Shown here piece by piece: positions 1 to 11,560 of a DNA stretch of 64,000 nt. The stretch's first letter is position 1. Each line of letters starts with the position of its first letter. The translations under genes and the position numbers were made by a program. The stretch comes from Costus lasius (Eukaryota > Streptophyta > Magnoliopsida > Zingiberales > Costaceae): the NCBI GenBank assembly GCA_027563935.2, contig CM050449.1, positions 11,498,001 to 11,562,000 on the forward strand, read 5' to 3'. The notes beneath the pieces were generated by a model. That model did no database searches. It saw only the letters and a list, made by a program, of their open reading frames with translations, and was not told the origin of the DNA.

Positions 1-2320
1 GATGGCTACGACAGCTGGATTGTGAGTGTTTACTGATGTTAGCTAGTGATTATTGACGACAATATATAACAATGATGGTTTTCGGGAATTCTGAATGCAG
101 AAGTTGCATCCTTCGGCATTGAGTAGCTTCGAGGAGCTCATGGCGACATCGAAGGGGAAGCAGGTCATAATGTTCTTGGACTACGATGGCACTCTGTCAC
201 CCATCGTCGACGACCCTGACCGTGCTTTCATGTCTGACGAGGTGAGTTATATACACAGCTCGATCGTGCTTGTAATTTGCAGTGCTTAGTAGGGATAGCA
301 ATGCTGTTGGATGCGTAAATGCTCCAGTTCTCATTACGGATTCGCCCCACCAGCGCCAGATGGGGTGGGCTGATAGGCAATTTCTTTCTCTCTCATCCCA
401 CCGTATGGGACCAAGATTATGAAAAGGAAAAAAGCACGAGAAGATAAGAAAGAGTACTCAACACGAATAAAATTTTACTTCACTTCCTGCCCTGCTCTAT
501 TGGATGAACGGCTTGGCCGTCCCCGTCTCGCATAATGAGGCAGGATGGGTCCTAGGTCCGAGTGCAAGTAGTTATCCATGCTCTATTGGTTCGCTGAAGC
601 TTTATCTTTCGGAAAGGCTCAGACCGTTAATTCATCGATATGTGTATCTTTTCTTCTTGGGGCGTAGTTTCTCGAGAATTTGACTCTGCCATGACCATCC
701 TTCTTTCTACTGTTTTATATATATATTGAGTTTCCAGTCTCTCATTGCTTGTCTTCAACCAGATGAGAGAGGCAGTGAGAGAGGTGGCAAGTCATTTTCC
801 AACAGCTATTGTAAGCGGGAGATGCACAGAAAAGGTACATTCCTGCTTCCATCTGAATGAAATCAAATCTCCTTTTTCCGTTCTTTTTTTACTTTTTTAT
901 TTTGTTAAAAAAGTGATTTCGGTTCTTCTGATTGGTTAATGTTCAGGTTTCCAGCTTTGTGAAGTTGTCCGAGTTATACTATGCTGGAAGCCATGGAATG
1001 GACATAAAAGGTCCCAACAATGGGTCTAAGCATTCGACAGTGAATGTGGGCCTCTTTTCTCAAGACAAGTTCGACAGAAACTATTATCTAATTATTGGTA
1101 TTATAGTTCCCTAATCAATTATCATCGTTCTTTATATATATACAGGCAAACAATGTTCTGTTCCAACCAGCCAGCGAGTTTCTTCCAATGATAAATGAGG
1201 TGAGAATTCAATTCCCAAATCTCTCGCTGAAGAATTTGATTTCCTTTTACCTACTTTTAGCTACAAATTAAACACTATTTATTGCTCTGAACTTAATCTG
1301 TGGCGTGCTCATCTCTGAAGGTGTACAAGTCTTTGGTGGAGGCCACAAAGGGCATCCCTGGGTGTCGGGTGGAGAACAACAAATTTTGCCTCTCTGTTCA
1401 CTTTCGGTGCGTTGATGAAAAGGTAAATCAAACGCCTAACAAGCCACATGTAATCTTCGCCACAGTGTGTGATCGTTGTCATTCTTAATGGCAGAAGTGG
1501 AATTTGCTAGATGAGAAGGTGAGGTCTGTGATCATGGAGTACCCTAAACTCAGGCTTACACATGGAAGAAAGGTAGTTAAATACCGTGTTCATTTGATCT
1601 TATCTCTTCTTTTTCTTTAAAAAGTTGTGCAGCACTCGAGGTTTGTCACTCACGAACTTGTTTCTTTTTGTCTTAAAAATTCAGGTTTTGGAGATTCGCC
1701 CAACTATTAAGTGGGACAAGGGAAAGGCTCTCGAGTTCTTATTGGAGTCTCTTGGTAATTTCGCTTATTAAACTAAACTTTGTGCTAATTGAAAAGGCAT
1801 GAACCTTTTAGTTGAGCTGCTTCTCAGCATTCAGAACTATAACCACTCGCTCAATTTTGTCTTAATCTAGGAATTGATGGCTGCGATAATGTATTCCCGT
1901 TGTACATAGGAGATGATCGAACCGACGAAGATGCTTTTAAGGTGCTTGTCTTTTGTTTTGTAGATCACCTTGATCATATCAACTGGACAGTGAGTTGAGT
2001 TTCTGAATTTGACTGGAAATGTTGTTTCAGGTTTTGAGGGATGGAGGTCAAGGATTTGGCATTCTTGTTTCAAAGATTGCAAAGGAAACAAACGCCTCTT
2101 TTTCTCTCAGAGAACCAGCTGAGGTGAATACTAATGTTTGAATTAATCAAGCTATCTTTTATAGTATTCGTTCTTCTAGTCACAAGACTCTGAAGACTTT
2201 TTTCAAGATCGATACTGTGAATGTTCTCTGTAGGTTCTCAAGTTCTTGCGTTGCCTTGTGGAGTGGAAGCAATTCTCGACCAACAGTCAAGACTCTCAAA
2301 GAGCTCGGTCTCATGGATGA
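1..2320 (+). CDS. TPP: Trehalose-6-phosphate phosphatase, 3' part (5' exons outside window)
   Basis: The enzyme removes phosphate from trehalose-6-phosphate to give trehalose, the last step of trehalose synthesis, and sets the T6P sugar signal. I read 11 exons with GT-AG borders that keep one frame: 1-21, 101-241, 763-834, 947-1045, 1146-1199, 1321-1422, 1495-1572, 1685-1754, 1871-1941, 2031-2123, 2234-2320 (TGA). This gives about 295 residues. HAD phosphatase motifs are intact: [11 protein letters not shown] with the nucleophile Asp (exon 2), IVSGRC (exon 3), [15 protein letters not shown] (exon 4), [14 protein letters not shown] (exon 6), [12 protein letters not shown] (exon 8) and [11 protein letters not shown] with the Mg-binding acids (exon 9). 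The gene ends as the family does, shortly after [10 protein letters not shown]. The N-terminal, variable third lies left of the window. Nothing in the visible part looks broken. The donor after exon 4 (gtgggc at 1046) is the least certain border. Confidence 0.93.
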
Positions 2321-3141
2321 TTTTGTTTTTTCCATGACTAAGATACTTCTGATTTCTTCTTTTCTTCCCCATGTCCATTGTAATAATAATATGATGATCT
2401 CCTTCTTTGGAGTTGGCTTGAAATCATTATTAGTTGGATTTCTTGCCTCCTCTTGTAAATTAACCAAAAAATATAAATGATCTACTCTGCGTACTTGTCT
2501 CATGTTACTTCTTGTCCCCATTTGGTGTATGAAATGAAGATGTTCAAGCCACTAAATTCAGAGAATGTTTATTAAATACCATAACAGCTTGATAGATTAC
2601 TCTCAACTCTCAAGGAAGGAGAAGAAGATTTCAGGAAGGTAACTTGAATTTAAGGACTAATTTGTATAATTACAATTAGTATAATTTTTACTCAACAAAA
2701 ACTAACCATTCATTTTAGTGAATTTATTCTTACAGTAAACACTCACATTTACTTGTATGTCGTTGCAACTTTAACTCCATTCTTGAATTATTCTAGGTGG
2801 CACAACACTAGTAGGCCTTGGTGCAGTCACTTTCTTAGTTTTATCTGAAGTTGATATATTAAGCTGTACAGAGTAGAGATCAAATTCTAAAACCTTAAAG
2901 TGGACTATATTAATTCAAGATCCCAACTTCTTTCTTCTCTCTAAAAAGTTAGTGTTAAATTACATAAATAGTATGTCAGCTATACTTACAAATTTATTTT
3001 GGTTCATAGAGCTACGATAAGTCTTTAATAATTTTTTAATTACTTGCAGATTGGTTGGGTTGAAGTGTTGAACATTGCAAAGTGTATAATCTTATTTATT
3101 ATAAGAACTATATTATCTATTTAAGACAAAATATTGTTATT
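2321..3141. other. Intergenic, 3' flank of TPP
   Basis: AT-rich sequence holding the presumed 3' UTR of the TPP gene. Small open frames here are overlaps of the last exon or chance. I see no gene or repeat. Confidence 0.5.
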
Positions 3142-3446
3142 TAGGGTGTTTACGATTTGATTAACTGAACCTTGATTTCAAATCTTGTCCTGAACCAATT
3201 AGAACGGTTTGGTCATATTACAAACTGATCTCGAACCACAAAACCGGTTAATCGATTTTTTGGTTCGATTAAGAAAAATCTTTCTTTAATAATATTAAAT
3301 ATATAAAATATAACCTATATATAATATTAAATATTATTATTTAATAATTAAATATGTAAAATAATTAATTTTTAAATTATAATCAATAAGCTTTAAACCT
3401 ATAATTTACTATCTCATAATGCAATGCCTAACCATTGCACTAGATG

Positions 3447-3513
<67 letters not shown>

Positions 3514-3675
3514 CGATCGGTTCGGTTAATCGGTAAAATTTTTTTTCTTGAATCATAACCGAATTGAATCATAAATTTATAAGTTAAAAATTGATCGTAA
3601 ATTGAATCGATTCATTTGGTTAACCACTCGTTCGGTTTAGTTTAGTAAGTTAACTTTAATTTTTTTGAACACCGC
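3142..3675. mobile_element. Non-autonomous hAT-like element (534 bp) with AT microsatellite
   Basis: The ends are imperfect inverted repeats (TAGGGTGTTTACG at the left; the right end read in reverse starts GCGGTGTTCAAAA). The flanks TTGTTATT (3134-3141) and TTGTTACG (3676-3683) share 6 of 8 bases, fitting an aged 8-bp hAT duplication. Subterminal regions are rich in GGTTCGGTT / AACCGAACC-like words, usual in plant hAT-derived MITEs. No coding capacity. The assignment rests on ends and flanks only. Confidence 0.45.
3450..3510. repeat. (AT)n microsatellite
   Basis: About 30 uninterrupted AT dinucleotides inside the hAT-like element. Likely length-variable between individuals. Confidence 0.97.
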
Positions 3676-3759
3676 TTGTTACGTATAAAAATACAATTAT
3701 TTTATTACACACGTCATATGCTATAAAATTTGAAAAACGCGGGAAATATTAGCAATTAG

Positions 3760-4170
3760 TTATTCTGCCCGACTTAAGTCACGACAAAAGTCTAATAAGA
3801 GTGAAACCACTCGTTTGCTATTAAAGTAACTGGGGACGTCGAAAGCGATCGCCACAGATGGAGAGGACATCGGTCGAAGCGTCTGTCTCCCACCGATGGC
3901 TGCCGCTATCCGAGCTGCTTTCTTGCTTGTCTCTCTCCGTTCGTCGCCGCCTCCGCGTGGGCCCCGTTCGATCATCTGCTCAGTGGCTGCCCCAAGCGAG
4001 TGAAATCGTCAGGTGATTCCCCCTTCTGATCACGCTGTGCACTTTGGAAGCCCTAATCACCTGATGGATGGTATCTTTCATGATTTCTTCAGGATAAATC
4101 GGGAAAATCGGCGGAGGATACGAGGATGATATTGGATTACCTAGGAGGGATGGGGGTAATCCTTCTTCTT
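3760..4170 (+). other. GC-rich exon-like stretch, function unknown
   Basis: A GC-rich island in AT-rich DNA resembles the 5' end of a plant gene. An ATG at 3859 opens a frame that reaches a good donor (AG|GTGATT near 4013), followed by a plausible acceptor (TTCTTCAG, near 4094). Joined, the frame stops after about 64 codons, so I cannot support a protein. An opposite-strand frame (3760-3975, 71 aa, Arg-rich) is equally unconvincing. It could be a non-coding transcript, a gene remnant or a captured gene fragment. Confidence 0.2.
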
Positions 4171-4846
4171 GATCTATTGTTATTGATTGCTCTATTCTGG
4201 TTTCTTGTGTTCAATCTAGGTTAGGTTCTGGAACTAATTGTCAAGTTGAAGATCTAGGATTTAGGCCAGGAAGATGAATAGAGTTGAAGTAATGCAGCCG
4301 ATGTCGATTGATTAGAGTTAATGGAGTACCATCTTTAAGTTTTTGAGTTTTATGCTTACGGATCTTCTTTTATAGCAAGTATGTCTCTTTTTTCTTAATT
4401 TTTTTGGCATTGAAAATATTTTGTTGATAAGCTTCGTATGCATGACCATTCGGAAAATAGGAATAAAATGCCAACCATAACAAAAGATCGGGCTTTCATA
4501 TTGCGAGTGTATCCTCTATTGTGCGTCAGTACGTTCACCGTTTGTTTCACAAAGGTCAATGCATTTATTGCAACTGACGAGACTTATAACAGTTTTAAAA
4601 AAACCTCACTGATGTATTTCATAGTAGAAATTTCTCAAATAGAGGTTCTCTTGTTGGGATGATGGTAGACGCATTTGTTTGAGGGAAATTATGAGAGTTT
4701 CATAAAATAAATTATTTTTTTTAAAAAAAGGCACGGAGCCACTTCTGCAGTAAAAAAATTGTAACAAATTTACAAAGCAGAAAACAGGATCAGTAATAAA
4801 GTCTGCTAAGTACTAATAGCATATCTATTATAAGATTCCAGCACGT

Positions 4847-5089
4847 CTACATTTGAGAGAGGAAGTATTGACTTCTTAATTTCCTACAAGCGGCATTGAA
4901 TTCTTTCTTGAGTTTAGTTGGAATTTTGCCTTTCATGTACAGAAGGAGATGCATGCATTGATTCAAGTTGCAATGCAGTTCATCCCTTTCTTTGAAGATA
5001 ATCTCATTGTAGTTGTCCAATATTCCAGAACTAAAGTTGGACAACGGTTTGATCTGGAACTTGATCCAACTCATAAAAGCAGCAGTCAC
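4847..5089 (-). other. Unrecognised 80-aa open frame in intergenic DNA
   Basis: This frame has a protein-like composition, with a basic end (KLKKEFNAACRKLRSQYF), and ends at a stop. I do not recognise it. It could be the last exon of a decayed gene or a transposon piece. The rest of 4171-5494 is AT-rich and shows nothing else I can name. Confidence 0.2.
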
Positions 5090-5502
5090 TCTTTATTCTA
5101 TTGTTATGATGCCTCTTAATCGGAGGTTTTCCTACTAACCAAGGGGTAATCCCTCTCCGGAAGACTTGAACCTACATTCAAATCATAAGTCCTATTCACA
5201 TATGTTAAATTGCTAGATTGTGTCTTGTTCAAATTGGCATGTGAATCTTAAGTCCATCTTCTTTCCTGCTGGGATGGAATCTTTAATCACAAATATTCTG
5301 GCTTGCTTGGTAGAATCAATTTCTCTCATCTTTGAGACCCCAACAGTGCTAATATAAAATATGCACGACATTTAAAATCATCATACTAAGTTGGTCTTGT
5401 TTCTATTTGCAAAAGACATAAAATGACATCAAATAATAACTATTCAAAGTCTAACATAACTATAAAGAAAATCACCATTATCTTAGTGAATGACCTTGGA
5501 AG

Positions 5503-5702
5503 CAGTGGCGGAGTCACATATACCTGAGTGTGGGCAAATGCCCCCACTCAAATTTTAAAATTTGCTAAATATAAATATATATTTATAATATTATATGTAT
5601 ATAAACTTTAATTAGCCCCCCACTTAATAAATTTTAATCTTTCTATATTGCTCCCAAATATTAATTGTCCCTATATATCTTTGGGTCCTAGATCCGCTAC
5701 TA
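5503..5702. mobile_element. 200-bp hAT MITE with perfect 8-bp target duplication
   Basis: Exactly 200 bp, flanked by identical CTTGGAAG at 5495-5502 and 5703-5710. The ends form imperfect terminal inverted repeats: CAGTGGCGGAGTC at the left, and TAGTAGCGGATCT when the right end is read in reverse. An 8-bp duplication and a CAGTGGCGGA-type terminus are typical of plant hAT MITEs. The interior is AT-rich and non-coding. Removing one duplication restores the empty site, so the insertion is certain even if the family name is not. Confidence 0.9.
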
Positions 5703-5710
5703 CTTGGAAG

Positions 5711-6083
5711 AGCAACAAATTTTCTATCCATTTTGGCACCATACCTAAAGTGGTGGAACCGATAATTATGATAACTGAATCAATAAAAAAGACAAAGAAT
5801 TTATCCATGGTTTTGCTTGTTCTAAAGAAATTGGCACAAAAATTGGTGGCAACACTTTGGTTAGCCCCATGCATAGAAAATAGAAAAGGTTTAATAGGTC
5901 TCCTAAAACATTGATTAGAATTTTAAACAAGATATTTTGGCGTATAATTCTTTCAGTCCATTTTTTAGGTGAAAAATAATGCATGTCTTAAATGAAATCA
6001 AATTGAAACCTGTGATGATAAAGACCTAGAGAATCAAATTGAAAAGGATTGCTCAATATAATTGATTTAATGATATTGGGTAT
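5711..6083. other. Intergenic, nothing recognised
   Basis: AT-rich sequence between the MITE and the gypsy element. Overlapping short frames on both strands show no family I know. Its right end (GGTAT, 6079-6083) is the target duplication of the gypsy insertion. Confidence 0.4.
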
Positions 6084-6797
6084 TGATGTATAGTTCTCCA
6101 CCCTTAGAATAGGTTTTTCCTAAAATTCGGCGTGAAAATGAATCAAATCGGGTAAGAAATTGAGTCAAACTCGAAACTGGCAGATAAAATTATGGCCGTG
6201 ATAATAATTACGGTACTCCCGTAATTCTTTCTGTGTATTTTGTTAAGAAATCTGAAATAATTACCGCCGTGATAATTATTACGGTACGCCCATAATTCTC
6301 TTTGTATATTTTGGAAAATAGCCGAGGAGAATTACAACAGTGATTATAATCACGGCACAGCTGTAATTGTTTCTGCAGAAAATCTTTAGAAAATCACTGC
6401 CCTGAAAATAATCAAGGGTGGGCCGTGATTCTTTATGTGAATTCCGAATTTTATGTCAAATAAATTACGGCCATGATAATTTTCACAGGTAGGCCGTAAT
6501 TGTTTCTGTGCTTTCCCTTTAGATTACGGCCGTAATAATTATCACGGGTGGGCCGTAATTTTCCAAATTAGCTCTATTTTGCGCTTCGTCTCGACGTCTG
6601 GAATCTATTCGTACACTCAGATCTTCAAAAATATATCAAAAATTGGTCGTTTTCCCCTGAAATATGATAAAAGCAAAAAGAGATGAAGATTCCAAACAAA
6701 CAAAAGGATTTAATCAAATTAAGTGAAAATATGATAAAAATAGGAGAGATTATGTATAAAAATCATAGTAAAAATACTATATAAACATGAGACATCA
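6084..6797 (-). repeat. 3' LTR of the Athila-like element, internally deleted
   Basis: Begins TGATG and ends CATCA. It aligns with 18689-19412 throughout but lacks about 900 bp present in the other LTR (about 17793-18688). The lost part includes the TATA box and everything downstream of it in element sense. The breakpoint is visible as TGATG joined directly to TATAGTTCTCC. Confidence 0.9.
6187..6562 (-). repeat. Hairpin-repeat array, six units of 60-71 bp (3' LTR)
   Basis: Unit starts lie near 6190, 6260, 6331, 6392, 6463 and 6523. Each has an outer inverted pair (ATTACGGCC ... GGCCGTAAT, perfect at 6523-6531/6551-6559) around an inner near-palindrome CCGTGATAATTATTACGG, followed by a TTTCTGTG-type spacer. 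Units differ by point changes that often fall in the stems. The same array is at 18787-19165. Confidence 0.9.
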
Positions 6798-7569
6798 AAT
6801 CTTCCTAAACTTAAACTTTTGCTTGTCCTCAAGCAAATAAATAGACCAAAGAACAATGCTGAGTATGGAAAATATAACTTTCTTATGAAAAATAAATTTC
6901 TAGAACATAATCACTCATAAAAGATTTCCAATTCATGCTCCATAGGATCGGAACACAGGATCGGAACGTAGGATCGTAAGATCCTACCGAAAGAATAAAA
7001 AATATTTTTTTTTTTTAAAAATAATTTTATATATTTATATACTAAGATAACATGCATTTTCAAGTAATAAGAAGGCTAACATAATAACATTCACTCATGA
7101 AAATTTAGATAAAACAAATCACATCAAATATAAAACTATTTCACAATCACAAATTCACAACCAATCACAACCAACTTAGAATTTACCAACTAAAATAGAT
7201 AATTAAAGTCTAACTAAGGTATCAAAATAAAATATTATAACTTACAAGATCATATTCTATAAAATCACAACTCACAAGGATAAATCAAAAGGTACAACTT
7301 AAAACCAAGTAACCAACTATCATAATGCATAAGTTTACAATCAACATTGCACTTATGCAAGAGTAATCCTAAAACAAATTCTTTGTTGATTCATTATTGA
7401 TATTATCATCTTCTTCATCACTTTTTTCTTCATCCTCATCTTCATCTTCAACAAGATCATCAATATCTTCTACTACAGGTGCAATATCTTCTACTTCATC
7501 TTCACTCTCTTTTTCCATATCTAGAGGACCAAGCCATTTTTTCTTTGAGCAACTTGCTTCATTTTAACC

Positions 7570-9721
7570 ATCTACTTGCCCATCAATTATCCATTCCTCA
7601 TCTGAAGATAATTCTTCAAAACCAATGTCCTTAAGAGTTATCCGTTTAACTTGTTGCTCCCTTAACTTCAAATCGTGTTTTACAAACACCAAATCATTCA
7701 TCTTCTTTTGGTGTAAACGGTTTTTTTTCTTTGAATAAACCTAAAAATATTAAAAATAAGAGTATTAGGTTTGGTAAATAATATTTGATAAATCAATGTA
7801 TTAAAATTTAAAAGCATACTAACTTGCTCAAATATACTCCAATTCCTTTCACACCGTAAAGAACTACATGTTAAACTCAATATACGTATAGCAAATCTTT
7901 GTAGTTCAGGATAATCATCTCTATAGGAATTCCACCATTTAGCTGAGCCTTCTTATCTCTTGTCATAATTGCAGGATCAATGCCAAATAATCCTTTGGCA
8001 TCTTTAAAATCTTCAAGTTGTATATCAATTTTTGTTCTTTCTTTAGGATCATGAATCATTCTTACCAAACAATTATATAACCCTCTTTTCACTTCTGCGT
8101 CAGGCTTAAAAGTAGGACTGAAATAGAATTGAGGATTCAAATAATAGCCTGCAGCATGCAATGGCCTATGGAGTTGTACATTCCACCTCCCATCAATTAT
8201 TTACCAAATCGGTTCATATCTGTATAATAAAATAAAAAACTTAAAATTATAATCAACCAAACGCAACACTTTAATAAAATAAATAGATTACCTTTTCTTA
8301 ACATGTTTGAAATTCAACTGGATCTTTTCTTTGGCAAGATCCATCTCTTCATAAATAAATCCCATAGCTGGCTTTTCATTAGAATCAACCAAACGCAGTA
8401 CTTTAATAATTGGCAAAGCAGCTTTAAGACAGAATAATATTTTTCCAAAAACTACTGTCTAACACAAATTGTTGAATCTTCTTCCCCTCTTCAATTCTTG
8501 AAAATTTGCTTGACTTCCATTGACTAGAAGTAAACATACTCATTAATGCACCCTTTGAGTCACTAAGAGAACCTAAAGTTAAATAAAAAGTAGCAAATCA
8601 AGTAAATTGTCTTGGAAATATCAAATCTTTCCCATTTGTAAATTGTCTTAACATTGATATTACCATAGTTCTTGAATAAATAAATGTGCATACCCTTTTG
8701 CCTTTAGCAATAGTCATTCGGTGCGTGCTTAATTTTTTCTCAAAATCTTCAAAAATGAGGTCTAGACATTGTGCTGCACAAGGGGTCCAAAATAACCTCT
8801 TTCTTTTCTCCATCAACATTTCTCCCGCTGCCTTGTAGTTTGCTGCATTGTCAGTAATAACTTGGACTATATTTTCCTCCCCAACCTTCTCAACAATATC
8901 ATCTAGCATCTCAAAAGCTTTATCAGCTGTTTTGGAAATATCAGATGTATCAATAGATGATAAAAAAACATGCCCTTGGGACTATTTACTAGAAAATTAC
9001 ATCTTCTTTTTTTATATGTCCATACATCAGACATTATTGAGCAACCAGTTTTCTTCCACTCAAGTTTATGAGATTCAATAATATCCATTGTCTTCATTAC
9101 TTCCTTTTTCAAAAAGGTTTCTCTAATTTCATGGTAAGGAGGCTTAAAACCAAGACCATATCTTGCAACAAGATCAAAATTTTTTACAAACTATGGATTT
9201 CTTACACAATTAAAGGGAATGGAACTGGTGAAAAAAAAATTAGCAATTTGTTGACAAGCCTCCTCCCTCAAGTCTTTTTTGAACATTTGATTAATTGTAC
9301 TTTGATTTTGAGTGCTACTAGCAACACACATAGAGACTTTCTTATAGAAGAGCTGAAAGACTCCATAATTATCTTTCTTTTTTTTCTACTAATATTCTCT
9401 TCAATTACATTCACTTCCCCTTCATCTTCTTGATCAATTTTCTTCATTTGTGCAGCTTGCTCTAGATGTGCCATGACAAGTTGACAACTACAATTTGTTT
9501 TCTAACATCATCAGGCACAACTTTACATGCCTCAACATCTTTCCTTGTGTAAGCTAAATGATGTTTGAATCGATATATATTTCCAGATATAATCTTTTCA
9601 CAATACTTGCATTTGATTTTTCTAGGGTTATTGTCAATTGTAACCCCATGTTCCTAACCAATATCTATTTTACTTCCTGGTGTATTCTTCCTCTTAATAT
9701 TAGATGATTTACTAGCTCAAG
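7570..9721 (-). pseudogene. hAT-superfamily transposase (BED finger, DUF659, hATC), broken
   Basis: In coding order: an N-terminal BED-type zinc finger near 9530-9660 (CKYCEKI ... RFKHHLA ... C ... VPDDV), a DUF659-type catalytic region at 8598-9112 (SIMSDVWT; then VQVITDNAANYKAAGE; then FWTPCAAQCLDL), and the C-terminal hATC dimerisation segment near 7620-7880 (SSLRCERNWSIFEQ and later RLHQKKMNDLVFVKHDLKL). An acidic Asp/Glu/Ser tail follows at about 7380-7560. The family normally encodes about 600-750 residues in one frame, but here there are stops near the start and several frameshifts, and the central part (8160-8590) is poorly preserved. The enzyme cuts and pastes hAT DNA; this copy cannot. 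Confidence 0.82.
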
Positions 9722-10291
9722 CCATTTGAAATTAAAAGCCTAATATAATTCAAGAAAAAATCTATTTACTAAATATGTCACGCATGAGAAAATTAGGAAG
9801 AACAGAGTATTAAAATTTAATAGCTAGTAAATCAAGTAGTGCCATAATATATGTCATATAGAATACCATATATATGTGAAAATATGCGAGATGAACCAAG
9901 TAGTGCCATAATATATGTTCCCTGTCATTGATATAGATCAAAATTGAAAACCAAATTATTTTATTAGGATTTGGCAAAAGCTGTACAGAATTCTCAAGAC
10001 TCAAGAGGCAAGTATAATAAGTTCCACAAATATAAATAAAGAGTAATAAAAAGCAAAGAAAAGTGAAAATATGCGGACACATAGAATTTCACTATAGCAT
10101 AATGAATATATAACAGCTTTTTGTAGTAGTATTCTATATCACATATATTATGGAATAGATGTTGGAGTGCAGGAGAACTTACCTGAGTCGGCGACGAACA
10201 GGAGGAGATCAGATGGCGGTGGCGAAGGTGAACAACAAAGGAACAAATGTCGGCGGTGAACAGCAAGAGAGCTGATGGCAGCGGCGAACAG

Positions 10292-10369
10292 CAAAGGAAT
10301 GGTGGCGGCGAAAGGGAGAGCTGATGGTGGCAAAGGAATGGTGGCGGCGAAAGGGAGAGCTGAAGGTGG
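10292..10369. repeat. 39-bp tandem duplication in GC-rich hAT 5' region
   Basis: Two adjacent 39-bp copies (10292-10330 and 10331-10369) differ at one base. Further partial copies with GGGAGAGCTGATGGCGG surround them. The run makes long Ala/Ser/Pro-rich chance frames on the minus strand. Confidence 0.85.
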
Positions 10370-10654
10370 CAGCGAACGGGAGAGCTGATGGCGGCAGCGA
10401 GGAGTGAAGGAGAAGGAGGGCTGTTGGCGTGGCGGTGAAGGAGAAGTCGCCGCCGGGAGCAGAAGAGAAAATCACGATTGAAGCGAGGGCTTGCGGCGTG
10501 ATTAGGGTTAGGAAAACTTATGATATCGGGTTATTGATGTCGGGCTAACGGGTAGCGGGTTTAAGAAAACTTATTAGCTAGGATTGGTGGGATCGGCCGA
10601 TCCTAGCCGTTCCTATGTTCTGGAATGGCAATCCCACCGTTCCTACCCCAATTC

Positions 10655-11560
10655 TGACCCAGCCTTCGATCTAGCACGCAGAGTGTGATTTGGGTCGTAG
10701 GATTGGACAGAATGCGTTTTTGATAACTTTGTATTAGAACCCATATCTTATTGGCTAGTAAAATTGAGATTCATTGTTAGAGATAGCGGAGTTAATGTCA
10801 AATAACTTTTTTTTTGGCATGTACCCACTTAGATACATACTTTTTTATTCTGACTTCAACTCATGTGTTCGGTACTACTGTCAATTTTTCGTAGTGCTAA
10901 GTAGAGGAGTCATTTCTTCTCTCTTCTTTTTTTTATTTCTGGATTTTAGATTCTTTCTTCTCAACAAATAGCATAATAGGTCAAATATCAACTAGGCTAA
11001 TCAATCAATATAAATTCAGCAAATTATACTCATATACTTATTTTATTTGAAAAAGATGCTTCACTTTTAAATCGCATTTATCAAACAACATATCTATTAA
11101 AATCTCATGTATCAATTGATGAAAAATCACAATGAGAGGATATATATTAAAAAAATAAATTCAACACAAGAGGTATACTTCCATTCATAGGCATTGTTAT
11201 ATGTGAATAACATAGTACACAACCATCATCATCAAAAAGAAACAACACATCATCATAGAAAATCCATGCATCAAAGAAAAACACACATCATCAAGTTATA
11301 GTTATACAATCCATCAAATCTGTCATCAAGATGCACCTACACATGGTGCCAAATCACATCATCCAGTTGTCAGTGTAATAAAGTTATATAATCCACCCAC
11401 AGAATAAGATCCAAAACACACAAAGACACAAAACATGAAATCGAAGAGCACCAGACGCAAGGGCATGAATGTGCACCCTTCCCTACAAAAGAGAACGCAT
11501 CATTCTTGATGTAAAAGAGCAAAAACAGAGTAGATAGGAAAAAGGTATACTCACAAAGTA
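10655..11560 (-). other. Non-coding 3' part of Athila-like element
   Basis: AT-rich sequence between the hAT insertion and the env-position ORF (element 3' region). It contains an imperfect run of CATCATC words at about 11220-11370. No coding frame recognised. Confidence 0.45.

Larger units (their letters stand above)
6935..10647 (-). mobile_element. hAT transposon remnant nested in the Athila-like element
   Basis: A hAT transposase relic (minus strand) fills about 7.4-9.7 kb, flanked by short AGGATCGGAAC / CCGTTCCTA-type words at 6941-6975 and 10590-10645 that look like degenerate terminal and subterminal repeats. CCAATTC occurs just outside each proposed end (6928-6934 and 10648-10654) and may be the target duplication, though the ends are not symmetrical and are uncertain by tens of bases. 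Beyond it on both sides is sequence I take as the element's 3' region. The GC-rich 10148-10500 part is probably its 5' untranslated region. Confidence 0.6.

Noticed and set aside
4438..4662. Plus-strand 74-codon frame
   Set aside because: No recognisable domain, no exon context; probably chance.
5130..5215. Possible SINE or tRNA-derived sequence (GGTTCAAGTCTTCC on minus)
   Set aside because: It resembles a B box, but no A box at the right distance, no poly-A tail and no target duplication were seen.
6187..6562. CRISPR-like array
   Set aside because: This is plant nuclear DNA; the units are contiguous diverged repeats within an LTR, without unique spacers.
10205..10475. Ser/Pro/Ala-rich proteins on the minus strand
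   Set aside because: They arise from the GGCGGCGA-type tandem repeats of the hAT 5' region and have no domain.
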